In this document: positions 17,290 to 26,438 of the stretch, one piece after another
Layout of the letters: each line of letters starts with the position of its first letter
Numbering within the stretch: position 1 is the stretch's first letter
DNA from: Arachnia propionica
Lineage (GTDB): Bacteria > Actinomycetota > Actinomycetes > Propionibacteriales > Propionibacteriaceae
NCBI RefSeq assembly: GCF_037055325.1
Contig: NZ_CP146373.1
Span: 434,001 to 498,000 of the forward strand
Length of the DNA stretch: 64,000 nucleotides
Direction: 5' to 3'
Made by a program: the position numbers and the translations under genes
The notes under the pieces: generated by a model
Database searches by the model: none
Seen by the model: only the letters and a program-made list of their open reading frames with translations
What the model was told of the DNA's origin: nothing

Positions 17290-17552
17290 CGCAACTGGAT
17301 CCCGATGAGGTAAAGCCGTCGGTGCTTCGCCTGAAACGCGCCAGCGGACAGCTCAACGCCGTAATTCGCATGCTTGAAGCCGGTCAGGACTGCGAAGAGG
17401 TGATAACCCAGATCGCCGCGGTCTCCAAAGCCATCGACCGGGCCGGTTATTCGATCATCGCCCACGGAATGCGCACCTGCCTGTTGAACGACCCCACAGG
17501 GGAGTCCATCAACGCTCAGAAGCTGGAAAAGCTATTCCTGAGCCTGTCGTGA
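17286..17552 (+). CDS. CsoR/CstR-family transcriptional repressor
   Basis: 88 residues from the GTG at 17286. The four-helix DUF156 fold is recognisable: LKRASGQLNAVIRMLEAG, then DCEEVITQIAAVSKAIDRAG and a C-terminal LEKLFLSLS. The first-shell Cys in AGQDCEEV and the second in HGMRTC are kept. The His that binds Cu(I) in CsoR aligns with Gly, and the neighbouring His is one place off. The Cys-x-Cys pattern without His resembles the persulfide sensor CstR more than the copper sensor CsoR. It overlaps the Cys-rich gene and ends one base before the convergent Eis-like gene. Confidence 0.82.
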   Translation: MTQLDPDEVKPSVLRLKRASGQLNAVIRMLEAGQDCEEVITQIAAVSKAIDRAGYSIIAHGMRTCLLNDPTGESINAQKLEKLFLSLS

Positions 17553-18833
17553 TCAGAAATCATTTAAATTGACGGGCCCACAAGCGGTAGCGAAAAGCCG
17601 GGAAAGCTTCTGGATGGAGCCTGGAGAGCCATAGATGAGACCGGAACGGGCCAGCTGCGCAGCGGTCACATCGCCGAACCAGAGCCGGGCCAGGCTGTCC
17701 ACGCCGAGCTCAACAGCGGGGGAGAGGGAGGTTCTCACAGCCTCCCCCTGGCCTTCTCGCACAGTGATGCACCAGGTTCCCTCACAGAACCCCATCGAAT
17801 CAGCAACCTTGATGACCACGTGGCCGTCCGATTCGAATCCGCGGTCAGCAACCGCCTCCTCCAGGTCCAGGATCCGCAACCAGATGCCGTCGCGGATGGC
17901 ATTCTGTTTGATGGCCCAGGGGTCGATGAGCGAGCCGGGCAAGGGGTCATCCAGGCCGGCTGATTCGTAGGTAAGTTTCTCGACCAGGTCGAAACTAGCC
18001 AGACCTTGCCACAGTGCCCGCTCGACCTCAGGAGTGGAGGAGCACACCGACAAGACCGCGGTGGGCGCGGGGGATTCGCTGTACTTGCTGACGAAACCAC
18101 CGTGCTTGAATTCCGCAAATCCATCTGGGACGCCGGAGGCGTCGAAGTGGAGCAGGTAGCGCAATTTCTTGGACGGTCCCTGTTCGTCGAAGTCCCACGT
18201 GCCGTCGGCCTTGGCGAGATGCATGCCCAAGGGACTGAAAGCACCGCGATGGGCCGCCTGATGGGCCGTGGACAGGCGTTCGAATATATTCTCATCGAGT
18301 GGGGGATTGGTGAGTTCCAGTGAACCCGGGGCAACCATCACCTCCGAACGGATGGCGAAACGCCGGGTGTCGATCTCCCACTCGACACACCGGCTGGCGA
18401 CCCCAAAGCCGAAGCGACCGTAAATTGTGGCCTCACTGGCGCTCAAGGCGGCCAGCGTAAATCCTTCAGCTCTGGCACACCGGAGGTGATGGTCCATCAT
18501 CATGCGCATCAGGCCACGGCGACGGTGGGTGGGACGGACCGCGACGGTGTTGATGGCCATGACCGGAACGATGTTTCCACCGGCGTTTACCCGGATCGGC
18601 GCCCAGGCCAGCCCAGCGACAACATGGCGCCCATCGAGTCCGGGCCCTTCTGTGGTGACCATGCCAAGGGTTGCACCATCGGCGCGCCGGTGCCTGCGAA
18701 AAGCAGCCACACCGTCTTCGGGAGCGCGGCCCTCAAGGAAGACGATTGCAAACAGATCCAAGTATGCGGCCCAACGAGGATCATCGTCTGGGGTGTCGAG
18801 CGGCAGGAGCTCGAGCTCGTAGGGTTCCATCAT
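17553..18833 (-). CDS. eis: Eis-like GNAT acetyltransferase
   Basis: About 426 residues; start at the ATG at 18833 or the GTG just before it. Family of Eis: an N-terminal GNAT domain, a second GNAT-like domain and a C-terminal sterol-carrier-like domain (about 300-426). INTVAVRPTHRRRGLMRMMM is the acetyl-CoA binding loop, and SEATIYGRFGFGVAS carries the conserved Tyr-Gly-Arg-Phe-Gly motif. The chain ends VNLNDF, with the C-terminal carboxylate that acts as base in Eis. Mycobacterial Eis acetylates aminoglycosides and other amines; the substrate here is unknown. Confidence 0.85.
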   Translation of the reverse strand: MMEPYELELLPLDTPDDDPRWAAYLDLFAIVFLEGRAPEDGVAAFRRHRRADGATLGMVTTEGPGLDGRHVVAGLAWAPIRVNAGGNIVPVMAINTVAVRPTHRRRGLMRMMMDHHLRCARAEGFTLAALSASEATIYGRFGFGVASRCVEWEIDTRRFAIRSEVMVAPGSLELTNPPLDENIFERLSTAHQAAHRGAFSPLGMHLAKADGTWDFDEQGPSKKLRYLLHFDASGVPDGFAEFKHGGFVSKYSESPAPTAVLSVCSSTPEVERALWQGLASFDLVEKLTYESAGLDDPLPGSLIDPWAIKQNAIRDGIWLRILDLEEAVADRGFESDGHVVIKVADSMGFCEGTWCITVREGQGEAVRTSLSPAVELGVDSLARLWFGDVTAAQLARSGLIYGSPGSIQKLSRLFATACGPVNLNDF

Positions 18834-19052
18834 CACGATAGTTTATGAGGCATGGTCGTCGAGGGTGATGGCCGACAGGCGTAGAAAGCCGGGTGGCGTG
18901 CGTGCAATCTGGCTTTCTTCCCATCAACCCAAAAGTCCGATAACGAACATTATGTAATTATGAGACCGGTTCAGAGACCTCTGAGCTGAACACCGCGAGG
19001 CCTCATCCCTCCTCTGCTCGTTCACCTGCATCATCCCATAGTCTGGGTTGTA

Positions 19053-19066
19053 CCAATCGGGATTGG
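19053..19066. promoter_or_regulatory. palindrome CCAATCGGGATTGG before the GH3 gene
   Basis: A perfect 6-bp inverted repeat with a GG centre ends 7 bases before the start codon and includes the GGAG ribosome-binding region. A factor bound here could block both transcription and translation start. No regulator gene is adjacent; a sugar-responsive LacI-type factor is a guess. The rest of the 240-base gap upstream shows no gene. Confidence 0.4.
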
Positions 19067-19073
19067 AGTTGCA

Positions 19074-21335
19074 ATGTTCACCGAAGAGCAGATCCCCGAG
19101 CTTCTCGAGCAGCTCACCCTCGAGGAAAAATGTTCACTGCTCTCCGGCAGTGATTTCTGGCACACCCAGCCGGTCGAACGACTCGGGATTCCTGCCTTGA
19201 TGGTCTCCGACGGCCCCCACGGGCTCCGTAGACAGGCCGAGAATGCCGACGAGATGGGCCTGGAGGAATCAGTGCCGGCCACATGTTTCCCCACGGCCGC
19301 AGCACTTGCGTCCACCTGGGATGTGGCGCTGCTCGAAGAGATCGGGCGGGCGCTGGCCGAGGAGGCGAAGACACAGGGCGTCGGCGTGATCCTGGGACCG
19401 GGCGTAAACCTGAAACGTTCCCCGCTGTGCGGACGGAACTTCGAATATTTCTCGGAGGACCCTCTGCTGGCGGGAGAACTGGCTGCCGCCCTGGTAGCAG
19501 GCATCCAGTCCGGAGGGGTCGGGACCTCTGTGAAGCACTTCGCCGCCAACAATCAGGAAACCGATCGAATGCGCATAAATGCGCGAATCGATGAACGAAC
19601 CCTGAGGGAAATGTACCTCAGTATATTCGAACGAATAATCGAGCGAGCGCGCCCGGCAACGTTGATGTGCTCGTACAACCGAATCAACGACGTCTACTCA
19701 TCCGAGAACCGCTGGCTCCTGACCGAGGTGCTGCGCGAGGAATGGGGCTTCGACGGCCTGGTGATGACCGACTGGGGGGCGGTCCACGACCGGGTCGCCG
19801 GAGTCACCGCCGGACTGGACCTGGAAATGCCGTCTTCGCGCGGCTGGAACGACCAGCTCGTCGCCGAGGCCGTCCGGATTGGTCTTTTGGACGAAGCCGA
19901 TCTGGACAGGGCCGTCATGCGCGTGTTGCAGCTGGTTTTCCGATACCACCGGAAAACACCCGAGCAACCCCTCGATTTCGAGGCACACCACGAACTGGCC
20001 CGTAAGGCCGCATCGCGAAGCGCCGTGCTGTTGAAGAATGAAGGATCGGCACTCCCCCTGCCCGGGTTCGGTGACGTCGTGGTCATTGGAGAGATGGCAC
20101 GCACCCCCAGATATCAAGGAGCCGGATCGTCACAGGTGAACCCGATCCACTTGGACAATGCCCTCGACGCCCTGCGGCGCAGACACTCCGATTTGCCGTT
20201 CGAACCCGGGTATCCGCTGCCCGACTCCCCTGCGGCTGCCTTCCCCGCCGAGGAACTGCTCAGGCGAGCGCAGGAGGCCGCTGCGGGCCGCACGGTCCTG
20301 TTGTTTCTCGGCCTGCCCGCCGCGGACGAGTCGGAGGGATACGACCGGCAAGACATCTCGCTGCCCGCCGAGCATGTGGACCTGCTGTGCGCAGTGCGCC
20401 GGGTGGCCGACGGGGTGATCGTCCTGCTCTCGAACGGCGCAGCTGTCGAAACCGCCTCCTGGCAGGACGACGCGGACGCGATCATGGAGCTCTGGCTGCC
20501 AGGCCAAGGCGGGGGTGAGGCCGTGGCGCGGCTGGTCACCGGTGAGGACTCCCCCAGCGGCAGGCTGGCGGAAACCATCCCCGAGAAGTTGGAGCAATAT
20601 CCCGCACAACTCAATTTCCCAGGTGAAGCAGGTGAAGTGCGCTATGGGGAGGGGGTTTTCGTTGGATATCGCGGGCTTCAGAAACTCGGGAACCGACCGA
20701 GTTATCCCTTCGGCCACGGTCTGGCCTACACCACCTTCGAGTTCAGCGATCTGCGGGCGGAGGTGGCCGAGGTCACCCCCGAAACGGCGTTGGGCGAAGT
20801 GGTTCTCACCGCTTCGTTCACCGTCACCAACACCGGCGGCCGACGCGGCGTCGCAGTCCCCCAGCTTTATCTCGGGTATCCGGTCTCCTCGGTGGGCCGC
20901 CCTCCCCGGGAACTAGGAGGTTTCCAGCATCTGGAACTGGGACCGGGGGAAAGCACCCGCGTCGAGATCCGGGTGACTCGCCGCGACCTGTCCTTCTGGG
21001 ACGCGAGAACCCACTCCTGGAGCGTGGAACCGGGAAGGATCCGTGTCGAGATCGGGGCCTCCGCGGAGGACATCAAACTGAGCCTTGAGGCGGACCTGCC
21101 CGCTCCCCCACGGCTCCTGCCGCTGACGGAATGGTCCACCGTCACCGAGTGGAGACAGCATCCCGAAGCTTGGGAGAAGCTGGAGCCCTTCTTGGCCTCC
21201 TTCGGGAAGGAATCGGAGTTCTTCCTGCTGGACCTGCCGGTATGCAAGCTTCCGCTGATGTTCGAGGACACCCTGACCTTCGATCAGCTGACAGAACTGC
21301 TCGCCGAAATCCGCACGATCCCCTCTGTTCCCTGA
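19074..21335 (+). CDS. bglX: glycoside hydrolase family 3, beta-glucosidase type
   Basis: 753 residues without a signal peptide, so intracellular. The N-terminal TIM-barrel (about 1-290) has DGPHGLR, SVKHFAANNQE and VMTDWGAVHD, where Asp is the catalytic nucleophile. The second alpha/beta domain (about 310-520) and a fibronectin-III-like C-terminal domain (about 565-640, YPFGHGLAYTTFEFSDLR) complete the usual layout. It releases glucose or similar sugars from beta-linked oligosaccharides. It is a single gene with no sugar transporter beside it. Confidence 0.92.
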   Translation: MFTEEQIPELLEQLTLEEKCSLLSGSDFWHTQPVERLGIPALMVSDGPHGLRRQAENADEMGLEESVPATCFPTAAALASTWDVALLEEIGRALAEEAKTQGVGVILGPGVNLKRSPLCGRNFEYFSEDPLLAGELAAALVAGIQSGGVGTSVKHFAANNQETDRMRINARIDERTLREMYLSIFERIIERARPATLMCSYNRINDVYSSENRWLLTEVLREEWGFDGLVMTDWGAVHDRVAGVTAGLDLEMPSSRGWNDQLVAEAVRIGLLDEADLDRAVMRVLQLVFRYHRKTPEQPLDFEAHHELARKAASRSAVLLKNEGSALPLPGFGDVVVIGEMARTPRYQGAGSSQVNPIHLDNALDALRRRHSDLPFEPGYPLPDSPAAAFPAEELLRRAQEAAAGRTVLLFLGLPAADESEGYDRQDISLPAEHVDLLCAVRRVADGVIVLLSNGAAVETASWQDDADAIMELWLPGQGGGEAVARLVTGEDSPSGRLAETIPEKLEQYPAQLNFPGEAGEVRYGEGVFVGYRGLQKLGNRPSYPFGHGLAYTTFEFSDLRAEVAEVTPETALGEVVLTASFTVTNTGGRRGVAVPQLYLGYPVSSVGRPPRELGGFQHLELGPGESTRVEIRVTRRDLSFWDARTHSWSVEPGRIRVEIGASAEDIKLSLEADLPAPPRLLPLTEWSTVTEWRQHPEAWEKLEPFLASFGKESEFFLLDLPVCKLPLMFEDTLTFDQLTELLAEIRTIPSVP

Positions 21336-21436
21336 GCGCACGGGCCGGTGGGACCGCCAATCAAGGAATGGTGCCCAGCAGAAAGGATTTCCGCACCGTT
21401 TGAAGAGTTTCAAGGGGTGAGAGGATCAGGGAATCC

Positions 21437-22156
21437 TTATGTGACTCCCGGCCAGTAGGCATTGGGGTCCAGGCGGTTGCCGAAGATAGCCTGGCCGACA
21501 CGAACGCAGGTGGCCCCGTACTCGATTGCCAGTTCGAAGTCACCGGACATGCCCATGGATAGTTCTTCCCAGCCCTTTCCTGTGGCGTCCCTCAGTTCCT
21601 GCTGCACTTGGCGCATCACCTTGAAGCACCGCGCGATGCGCTCAGTGTCGTCGGTGAACAACGCCAGGGTCATCAGCCCCCGGACATCCAGCGCGTCGAA
21701 GGTGTCGAGTTGTTTGGCGAAGGTCACCACTTCCTGCGGCGGCAGACCGAACTTCTGATCTTCGTCAGAGCTGTTCACCTGCACCAGGACTTCGAGCCGG
21801 CGACCTTCCTGGTGCAGCCGGCGATCCAGTTCTGAAGCGACCTTCAGGGAGTCGAGCGCCTGGAACTCCGTCGCGAACCGAGCGACATACTTGGCCTTGT
21901 TGGATTGCAGGTGTCCGATCACAGCCCACTCGATGTCGGCCACCTCCCGCAGGGCCTCCCATTTGTTCTGGGCCTCCTGCACCTTGTTCTCCCCGAACCT
22001 CCGGTACCCGGCGCCGTGGGCCTCGAGGACGGCCTCCGGGGGTTTGGTCTTGGAGACGGGGAGCAGCCGGATCTCGCTGCTGTCGCGTCCCGCTCTCGCA
22101 GCTGCGGTCGCGATTCGCTGTTCGATCTTCTGCAGGTTGGCGGCAATGCTGGTCAC
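21437..22156 (-). CDS. yggS: YggS-family PLP homeostasis protein
   Basis: 239 residues from a GTG. PLPHP/YBL036C family: a single alanine-racemase-like barrel that binds PLP but has no known enzyme reaction. LLPVSKTKPPEAV holds the PLP lysine; FGENKVQEAQNKW, GHLQSNKAKYV and GMSGDFELAIEYGATCVRVG are family hallmarks. In many actinobacteria it is in the division gene cluster; here it is alone and divergent from an amidohydrolase with 38 bases between them. The neighbouring pyridoxal kinase at 13178 also serves vitamin B6 metabolism. Confidence 0.93.
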   Translation of the reverse strand: MTSIAANLQKIEQRIATAAARAGRDSSEIRLLPVSKTKPPEAVLEAHGAGYRRFGENKVQEAQNKWEALREVADIEWAVIGHLQSNKAKYVARFATEFQALDSLKVASELDRRLHQEGRRLEVLVQVNSSDEDQKFGLPPQEVVTFAKQLDTFDALDVRGLMTLALFTDDTERIARCFKVMRQVQQELRDATGKGWEELSMGMSGDFELAIEYGATCVRVGQAIFGNRLDPNAYWPGVT

Positions 22157-22194
22157 CCGCCCAAGTCTAGGACCACACCACCCAGGTACCGTCC

Positions 22195-23613
22195 ATGGCA
22201 GAATTCCGGCTCGTGGAGAGCTTCCGTATCACCCGGGCCCGGCCCATACCGGGACTCGGGACCGGCAGGTACAGCGAGCCGTTGGACGTCACGGTGACCG
22301 ACGGCACGATCACCGCCATCGAACCCACCCGGGGTGTCGGCGACGGCGACTTCGACGCCGACGGCGCGAACCTCATGCCCGGCCTGTGGGACAACCACAC
22401 CCATTTCTCCTTGGCGGCGCTAATCAGCCAGTGCACCCGCTTCTCCCACAAGGCAACGAAATCGGAGATTCTCGCGGCCGTCGAGGATCACCTGCGGCAC
22501 CGGCCGCCGAGGCTGGTCGGCTACGGCTTCCGTTCGGCAACGTGGCCCACTCCCCCGACCGCAGCCGACCTGGATGCGATCACCACCGTCCCGGTCGCGT
22601 TGATGTCCCGCGATCTCCACAGCCTCTGGTGCAACACCCCGGCCCTCGAACAGGCCGGGGCGGCCGGGCATCCGACGGGATTCCTCGTGGAGGAGGAGGC
22701 CTTCGCAGGCATCCGTCGCATCATGTCGCGGTATCTCGACCTGGTGGAACACGCCGTGCAGGCGGCCGAGCTGGAAGCCGCCTCCCGGGGGCTCGTGGGC
22801 ATCGTGGATTTTTCCTCCGACTGGGCCGTGGAGGCCTGGCAGCAGCGCGCGGCATCCCGGTCCATCGGGCTGCGAGTGGAGGCCGCCACCTACCCCGAGC
22901 GGCTCGACGATCTGATCGCCATGGGAGCCGGAACCGGCGACGAACTGGCCGAGAATCTGAGGGTCGGCCCACTCAAGATCATCGCTGACGGCTCGATGGG
23001 CAGCCGCACCGCCCACTGCATCGCGCCTTATCCGAATCCTCTGCCGGGGTATCCGAACGGCAAACCCAACTACACCCGTTCCGAGTTGCTCGCTTTGCTG
23101 AGGCGCGCTCACAAGGCCCGGCTCCAGGCTGCGGTTCACGCCATCGGCGATGCCGCCTGTCACAACGTCCTGGACGCTTTCGAGATCTCAGGTGCGCGTG
23201 GGTCCATCGAGCACGTGCAGTGCGTTGCTCCCGCCGATCTACCACGATTTTCGCGGTTGAAACTAGTTGCAAGTATCCAGCCCGCGCACCAGCTGGAAGA
23301 CGTCGGGGTGGTTGACCAAGTCTGGCCTGACGCGAAGAGCCGGGCCTACCCGATGCTCGACCTACAGCGTTCGGGGACGAAACTGGCATTCGGCTCCGAC
23401 GCTCCTGTGGCCTCCCTCGACCCCTGGAAGGCCATCGAGGCCGCCTGTCACCGCCCCTACCGGACGGACCAGGCGCTCACTCCCCTGGCCGCCCTGCGGG
23501 CCAGCACCCGGACCACGCTCGGTATCGGGCAGCCCGCCGACCTGGTGCTCACCGCCGGTCCCGGAAAGGTGTTGCTGACGATGCTCGGCGGCCGGGTCAC
23601 CTTCAGTCGCTGA
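22195..23613 (+). CDS. amidohydrolase family protein (YtcJ-like)
   Basis: 472 residues, amidohydrolase_3 family. The metal-binding HxH lies in MPGLWDNHTHFS; further ligands are expected in AAVHAIGDAA and GSIEHVQCV, and FGSDAPVASLDPWKAI supplies the conserved Asp. These cytoplasmic zinc enzymes hydrolyse C-N bonds in unknown substrates; related annotations include N-substituted formamide deformylase. The gene ends abutting the convergent YciO-type gene with no gap. Confidence 0.85.
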   Translation: MAEFRLVESFRITRARPIPGLGTGRYSEPLDVTVTDGTITAIEPTRGVGDGDFDADGANLMPGLWDNHTHFSLAALISQCTRFSHKATKSEILAAVEDHLRHRPPRLVGYGFRSATWPTPPTAADLDAITTVPVALMSRDLHSLWCNTPALEQAGAAGHPTGFLVEEEAFAGIRRIMSRYLDLVEHAVQAAELEAASRGLVGIVDFSSDWAVEAWQQRAASRSIGLRVEAATYPERLDDLIAMGAGTGDELAENLRVGPLKIIADGSMGSRTAHCIAPYPNPLPGYPNGKPNYTRSELLALLRRAHKARLQAAVHAIGDAACHNVLDAFEISGARGSIEHVQCVAPADLPRFSRLKLVASIQPAHQLEDVGVVDQVWPDAKSRAYPMLDLQRSGTKLAFGSDAPVASLDPWKAIEAACHRPYRTDQALTPLAALRASTRTTLGIGQPADLVLTAGPGKVLLTMLGGRVTFSR

Positions 23614-24234
23614 TCATTCGAAGGGGCCGGGATCGCCCGCCCCGACCCGCACGACCTCCGGTTCGTCACCGCTGAGATCCACGACGGTCGTCGGGGTCAA
23701 CCCACAGTCACCAGAGTCCAGGACCGCATCCAGTTCGTGGTCCAGCAGCTCCTTGATGGTCCACCCCTCCACGAGCGGCTCGGGATGATCCGGGAGCAAC
23801 AAAGTGGAGCTGACCAGTGGTGAACCGACCGCGTCGAGCAGGGCAAGGGTGGTTCGATGATCGGGGATCCGTACGCCAACTGTGCGCTTTTTGGGGTGCT
23901 GCATCATCTTCGGTACCTCTCGGGTGGCCCTCAGGATGAAGGTGTACGGTCCTGGAGTTGCCGCCTTGACTGCACGGAAAACCCAATTGTCCATCTCGAC
24001 GAAGGCTCCGAGCTGGGCGAACTCAGAGATCACCAGGGTGAAATGGTGCCTGTCCCCCAACTGCCGGATTCGCCGGATGCGTTCAATTCCCGATCCATTG
24101 CCGAGGGCGCAGCCGAGGGCGTAACAGGAATCGGTGGGGTAGGCGATCAATCCGCCCTCTTCGAGGATTCGCACCATCTGGTTGAGAGTGCGGGGTTGTG
24201 GGTTATCAGGATGAACATCGTAATACTGGGCCAC
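23614..24234 (-). CDS. threonylcarbamoyl-AMP synthase family protein (YciO type)
   Basis: 206 residues. YrdC/Sua5 fold: EEGGLIAYPTDSCYALGCAL, then TLVISEF and GPYTFILRATREVP, and KKRTVGVRIPDH. Proteins of the YrdC branch make threonylcarbamoyl-AMP for tRNA t6A37. The pattern SSTLLLPDHPEP and the overall length fit the YciO branch, whose cellular role is less certain. It is likely not the only Sua5-type protein in the genome. Confidence 0.82.
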   Translation of the reverse strand: MAQYYDVHPDNPQPRTLNQMVRILEEGGLIAYPTDSCYALGCALGNGSGIERIRRIRQLGDRHHFTLVISEFAQLGAFVEMDNWVFRAVKAATPGPYTFILRATREVPKMMQHPKKRTVGVRIPDHRTTLALLDAVGSPLVSSTLLLPDHPEPLVEGWTIKELLDHELDAVLDSGDCGLTPTTVVDLSGDEPEVVRVGAGDPGPFE

Positions 24235-24318
24235 AGACTTACCCTAACTCTCTGGGCAAATCCAGTAGTTCCTACGCCTACCCGGGAATCTCGTCCAGCG
24301 AGGAGGGCGGTCACCCGA

Positions 24319-24699
24319 TCACTTGGTGCGTTCGGTTGGGATGCTGGCTTCCTGGCGTACGGTGACGTTCACCATGGGAAGCACCCGTATGGCAGTTCCC
24401 TCGACGACAGCGATGGTGAACGTGGGTGCGCGGTCAACTGTCACTGTGACATCGCTGATGGCAGTGTTGAAGATGGCGCGTTTCCCGGCCTCCCGGCCAT
24501 CCGACACAGAGCCTCCCAGGACAGCGGCGGCCCGAGCCGAGTCCTGTGCCGCTGCCATGGCCGTTGATTCCGCCCACAACAACAACGCCCACTGGAGCGC
24601 TGCCAGCAGCACCAGTATCGCGAGTGGGAGCAGCAGGGTGACTTGGACGCTGCCGCTCAGACCCCGCTGCTTCCAGCCAGGCCTTGAGAGGCTAGCCAT
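24319..24699 (-). CDS. TadE-like pseudopilin-type protein
   Basis: 126 residues from the ATG at 24699, preceded by GAGG; a TTG start at 24720 is also open. The N-terminal GSVQVTLLLPLAILVLLAAL is a TadE-type leader with the hydrophobic helix, followed by a short extracytoplasmic domain. It overlaps the preceding TadE-like gene by 8 bases. No Tad ATPase, platform protein or Flp pilin is visible in the window, so the role is unclear. Confidence 0.65.
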   Translation of the reverse strand: MASLSRPGWKQRGLSGSVQVTLLLPLAILVLLAALQWALLLWAESTAMAAAQDSARAAAVLGGSVSDGREAGKRAIFNTAISDVTVTVDRAPTFTIAVVEGTAIRVLPMVNVTVRQEASIPTERTK

Positions 24700-25129
24700 T
24701 CCGGCCTCGGTAGGTGTCAACGGGCGATACCCCCTCCCCCGTCAGAAATCTGCTGGAAGGGAAACCCGGCATCGAGACCGGGAATACTGCCCGACATGTG
24801 AGTCGTACCGTCACGGATGCGACCGTTCCTTCAGGGGCAGCCAGGCCCTTGGCATCCACACTCACTTGAGCATCTGTGCAGGTGACGTGGGAACTACCCA
24901 GCTCGGCCACGGCTGCCTCCAGTGCCGCTCGTTCTGCCGAAGTCTGCGAACGTTCCAGAGAGGCTGCGCGTGCTGCACGTGTGGCGGCAGCAGTGACTGC
25001 CTGCTGGGCGATGGCATGCCCGGCCATCACGATCACCAGGCCGATGAACAACATCGCGACGGGCAGCACCAACGCCGCCTCCACTGCAACGGAGCTTCCT
25101 CGCTCCGACTCTTTGGGAATCATCTGCAT
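24692..25129 (-). CDS. TadE/TadG-like membrane-anchored protein
   Basis: 145 residues. ERGSSVAVEAALVLPVAMLF is the TadE signature: a glycine at the end of a charged N-tail, then a helix with a conserved Glu. The rest is extracytoplasmic, with two cysteines (CTDAQ, LTCRA) that could form a disulfide. It precedes the other TadE-like gene in a two-gene unit. It is divergent from the PPi-phosphofructokinase gene. Such proteins are minor components of tight-adherence pili or of related secretion systems. Confidence 0.65.
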   Translation of the reverse strand: MQMIPKESERGSSVAVEAALVLPVAMLFIGLVIVMAGHAIAQQAVTAAATRAARAASLERSQTSAERAALEAAVAELGSSHVTCTDAQVSVDAKGLAAPEGTVASVTVRLTCRAVFPVSMPGFPSSRFLTGEGVSPVDTYRGRNG

Positions 25130-25217
25130 CCTTCCGGATCACTGACAAACCATCCTGCCACGTGCAGGGCATGGCCGGCTAGGCTAGGTCTCGGAATCGA
25201 TTCTGAAAGGAATGTTC

Positions 25218-26438
25218 ATGGTCAAGAAGGTAGCCATTCTCACGGCCGGCGGCTTTGCGCCATGTCTGTCCTCGGCCATCGGTGGTCTCGTCCAGCGGTA
25301 TACCGAGGTGGCTCCTGAAGTGGAGATCATTGCGTACAAGCATGGTTACCAAGGGCTTCTTCAAGGTGACTACTTCGCTGTCGACAAGACCGTCCGGGAG
25401 AAGGCACACCTGCTTCACCTGTTCGGCGGTTCTCCTATTGGAAACTCTCGTGTCAAGCTCACCAATGTCAAGGACCTCGTCAAGCGCGGTTTGGTCGCAG
25501 AAGGGGCTGATCCGCTCAGGGTAGCCGCCGACCGCCTCGTCGCAGATGGCGTGGATGTTCTTCACACCATTGGTGGCGATGATACCAACACCACGGCCGC
25601 TGATCTGGCTGCTTTCCTCGCCACCAACGACTACCCACTGACCGTGGTGGGTCTGCCCAAGACCATCGACAACGACGTGATTCCGATTCGTCAGTCGCTG
25701 GGCGCCTGGACTGCCGCAGAGCAGGGAGCGAGCTTTGCCAAGAACATCGTCGCCGAACACAACTCAGGCTCCCGGATGCTCATCGTGCACGAGGTGATGG
25801 GACGCCATTGCGGATGGCTGACTGCAGCCACCGCCGCCGACTACCGCAAGTGGTTGGACACGCAGGAGTGGTTGCCCGAGATCGGCTTGTCCCGGGAGGC
25901 GTGGGACATTCACGCCGTGTATGTGCCCGAGGCGGTCATCGATATCACCGCCGAGGCTGAGCGCCTCAAAAAGGTGATGGATGAGGTGGGCAATGTCACT
26001 ATCTTCCTTTCTGAGGGAGCCGGCCTGGACGCCATCGTCGCAGAGATGGAGGCGGCGGGCGAGGAAGTACCGCGCGATCCTTTCGGCCACGTGAAACTCG
26101 ACAAGGTGAACCCCGGAAAGTGGTTCGGAGACAAGTTCGCGGAGAAGCTGGGAGCTGAGAAGGTCATGATCCAGAAATCTGGCTACTTCTCCCGGTCGGC
26201 CGCTGCCAACAAGGAGGATCTGGCGCTCATCAAGCAGTGCACAGATTTGGCAGTTGACTGCGCTCTCGCTGGCAAACCCGGCGTCATCGGTCAAGATGAG
26301 GAGAATGGCGACGAACTGACGGCGATCGCCTTCGAGCGCATCAAAGGCGGCAAACCGTTTGACATCGCTCTACCGTGGTTCACCGAGCTGGTGTCCAACA
26401 TCGGTCAGCCCGCGCCGGTTGCTGCTGCAACCCATTGA
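25218..26438 (+). CDS. pfp: pyrophosphate-dependent 6-phosphofructokinase
   Basis: 406 residues. Uses PPi instead of ATP to phosphorylate fructose 6-phosphate, and works reversibly. LTAGGFAPCLSSAI replaces the GGDxPG of ATP enzymes; IGGDDTNTTAA carries the GGDD signature of PPi-dependent enzymes, and GLPKTIDND the catalytic TID motif. Length and sequence match the Propionibacterium freudenreichii enzyme closely. The ATG at 25218 was chosen because GAAAGGA lies 6 bases upstream; an ATG at 25212 is possible. A GAATCGATTC palindrome lies at 25194-25203, of unknown role. Confidence 0.95.
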   Translation: MVKKVAILTAGGFAPCLSSAIGGLVQRYTEVAPEVEIIAYKHGYQGLLQGDYFAVDKTVREKAHLLHLFGGSPIGNSRVKLTNVKDLVKRGLVAEGADPLRVAADRLVADGVDVLHTIGGDDTNTTAADLAAFLATNDYPLTVVGLPKTIDNDVIPIRQSLGAWTAAEQGASFAKNIVAEHNSGSRMLIVHEVMGRHCGWLTAATAADYRKWLDTQEWLPEIGLSREAWDIHAVYVPEAVIDITAEAERLKKVMDEVGNVTIFLSEGAGLDAIVAEMEAAGEEVPRDPFGHVKLDKVNPGKWFGDKFAEKLGAEKVMIQKSGYFSRSAAANKEDLALIKQCTDLAVDCALAGKPGVIGQDEENGDELTAIAFERIKGGKPFDIALPWFTELVSNIGQPAPVAAATH

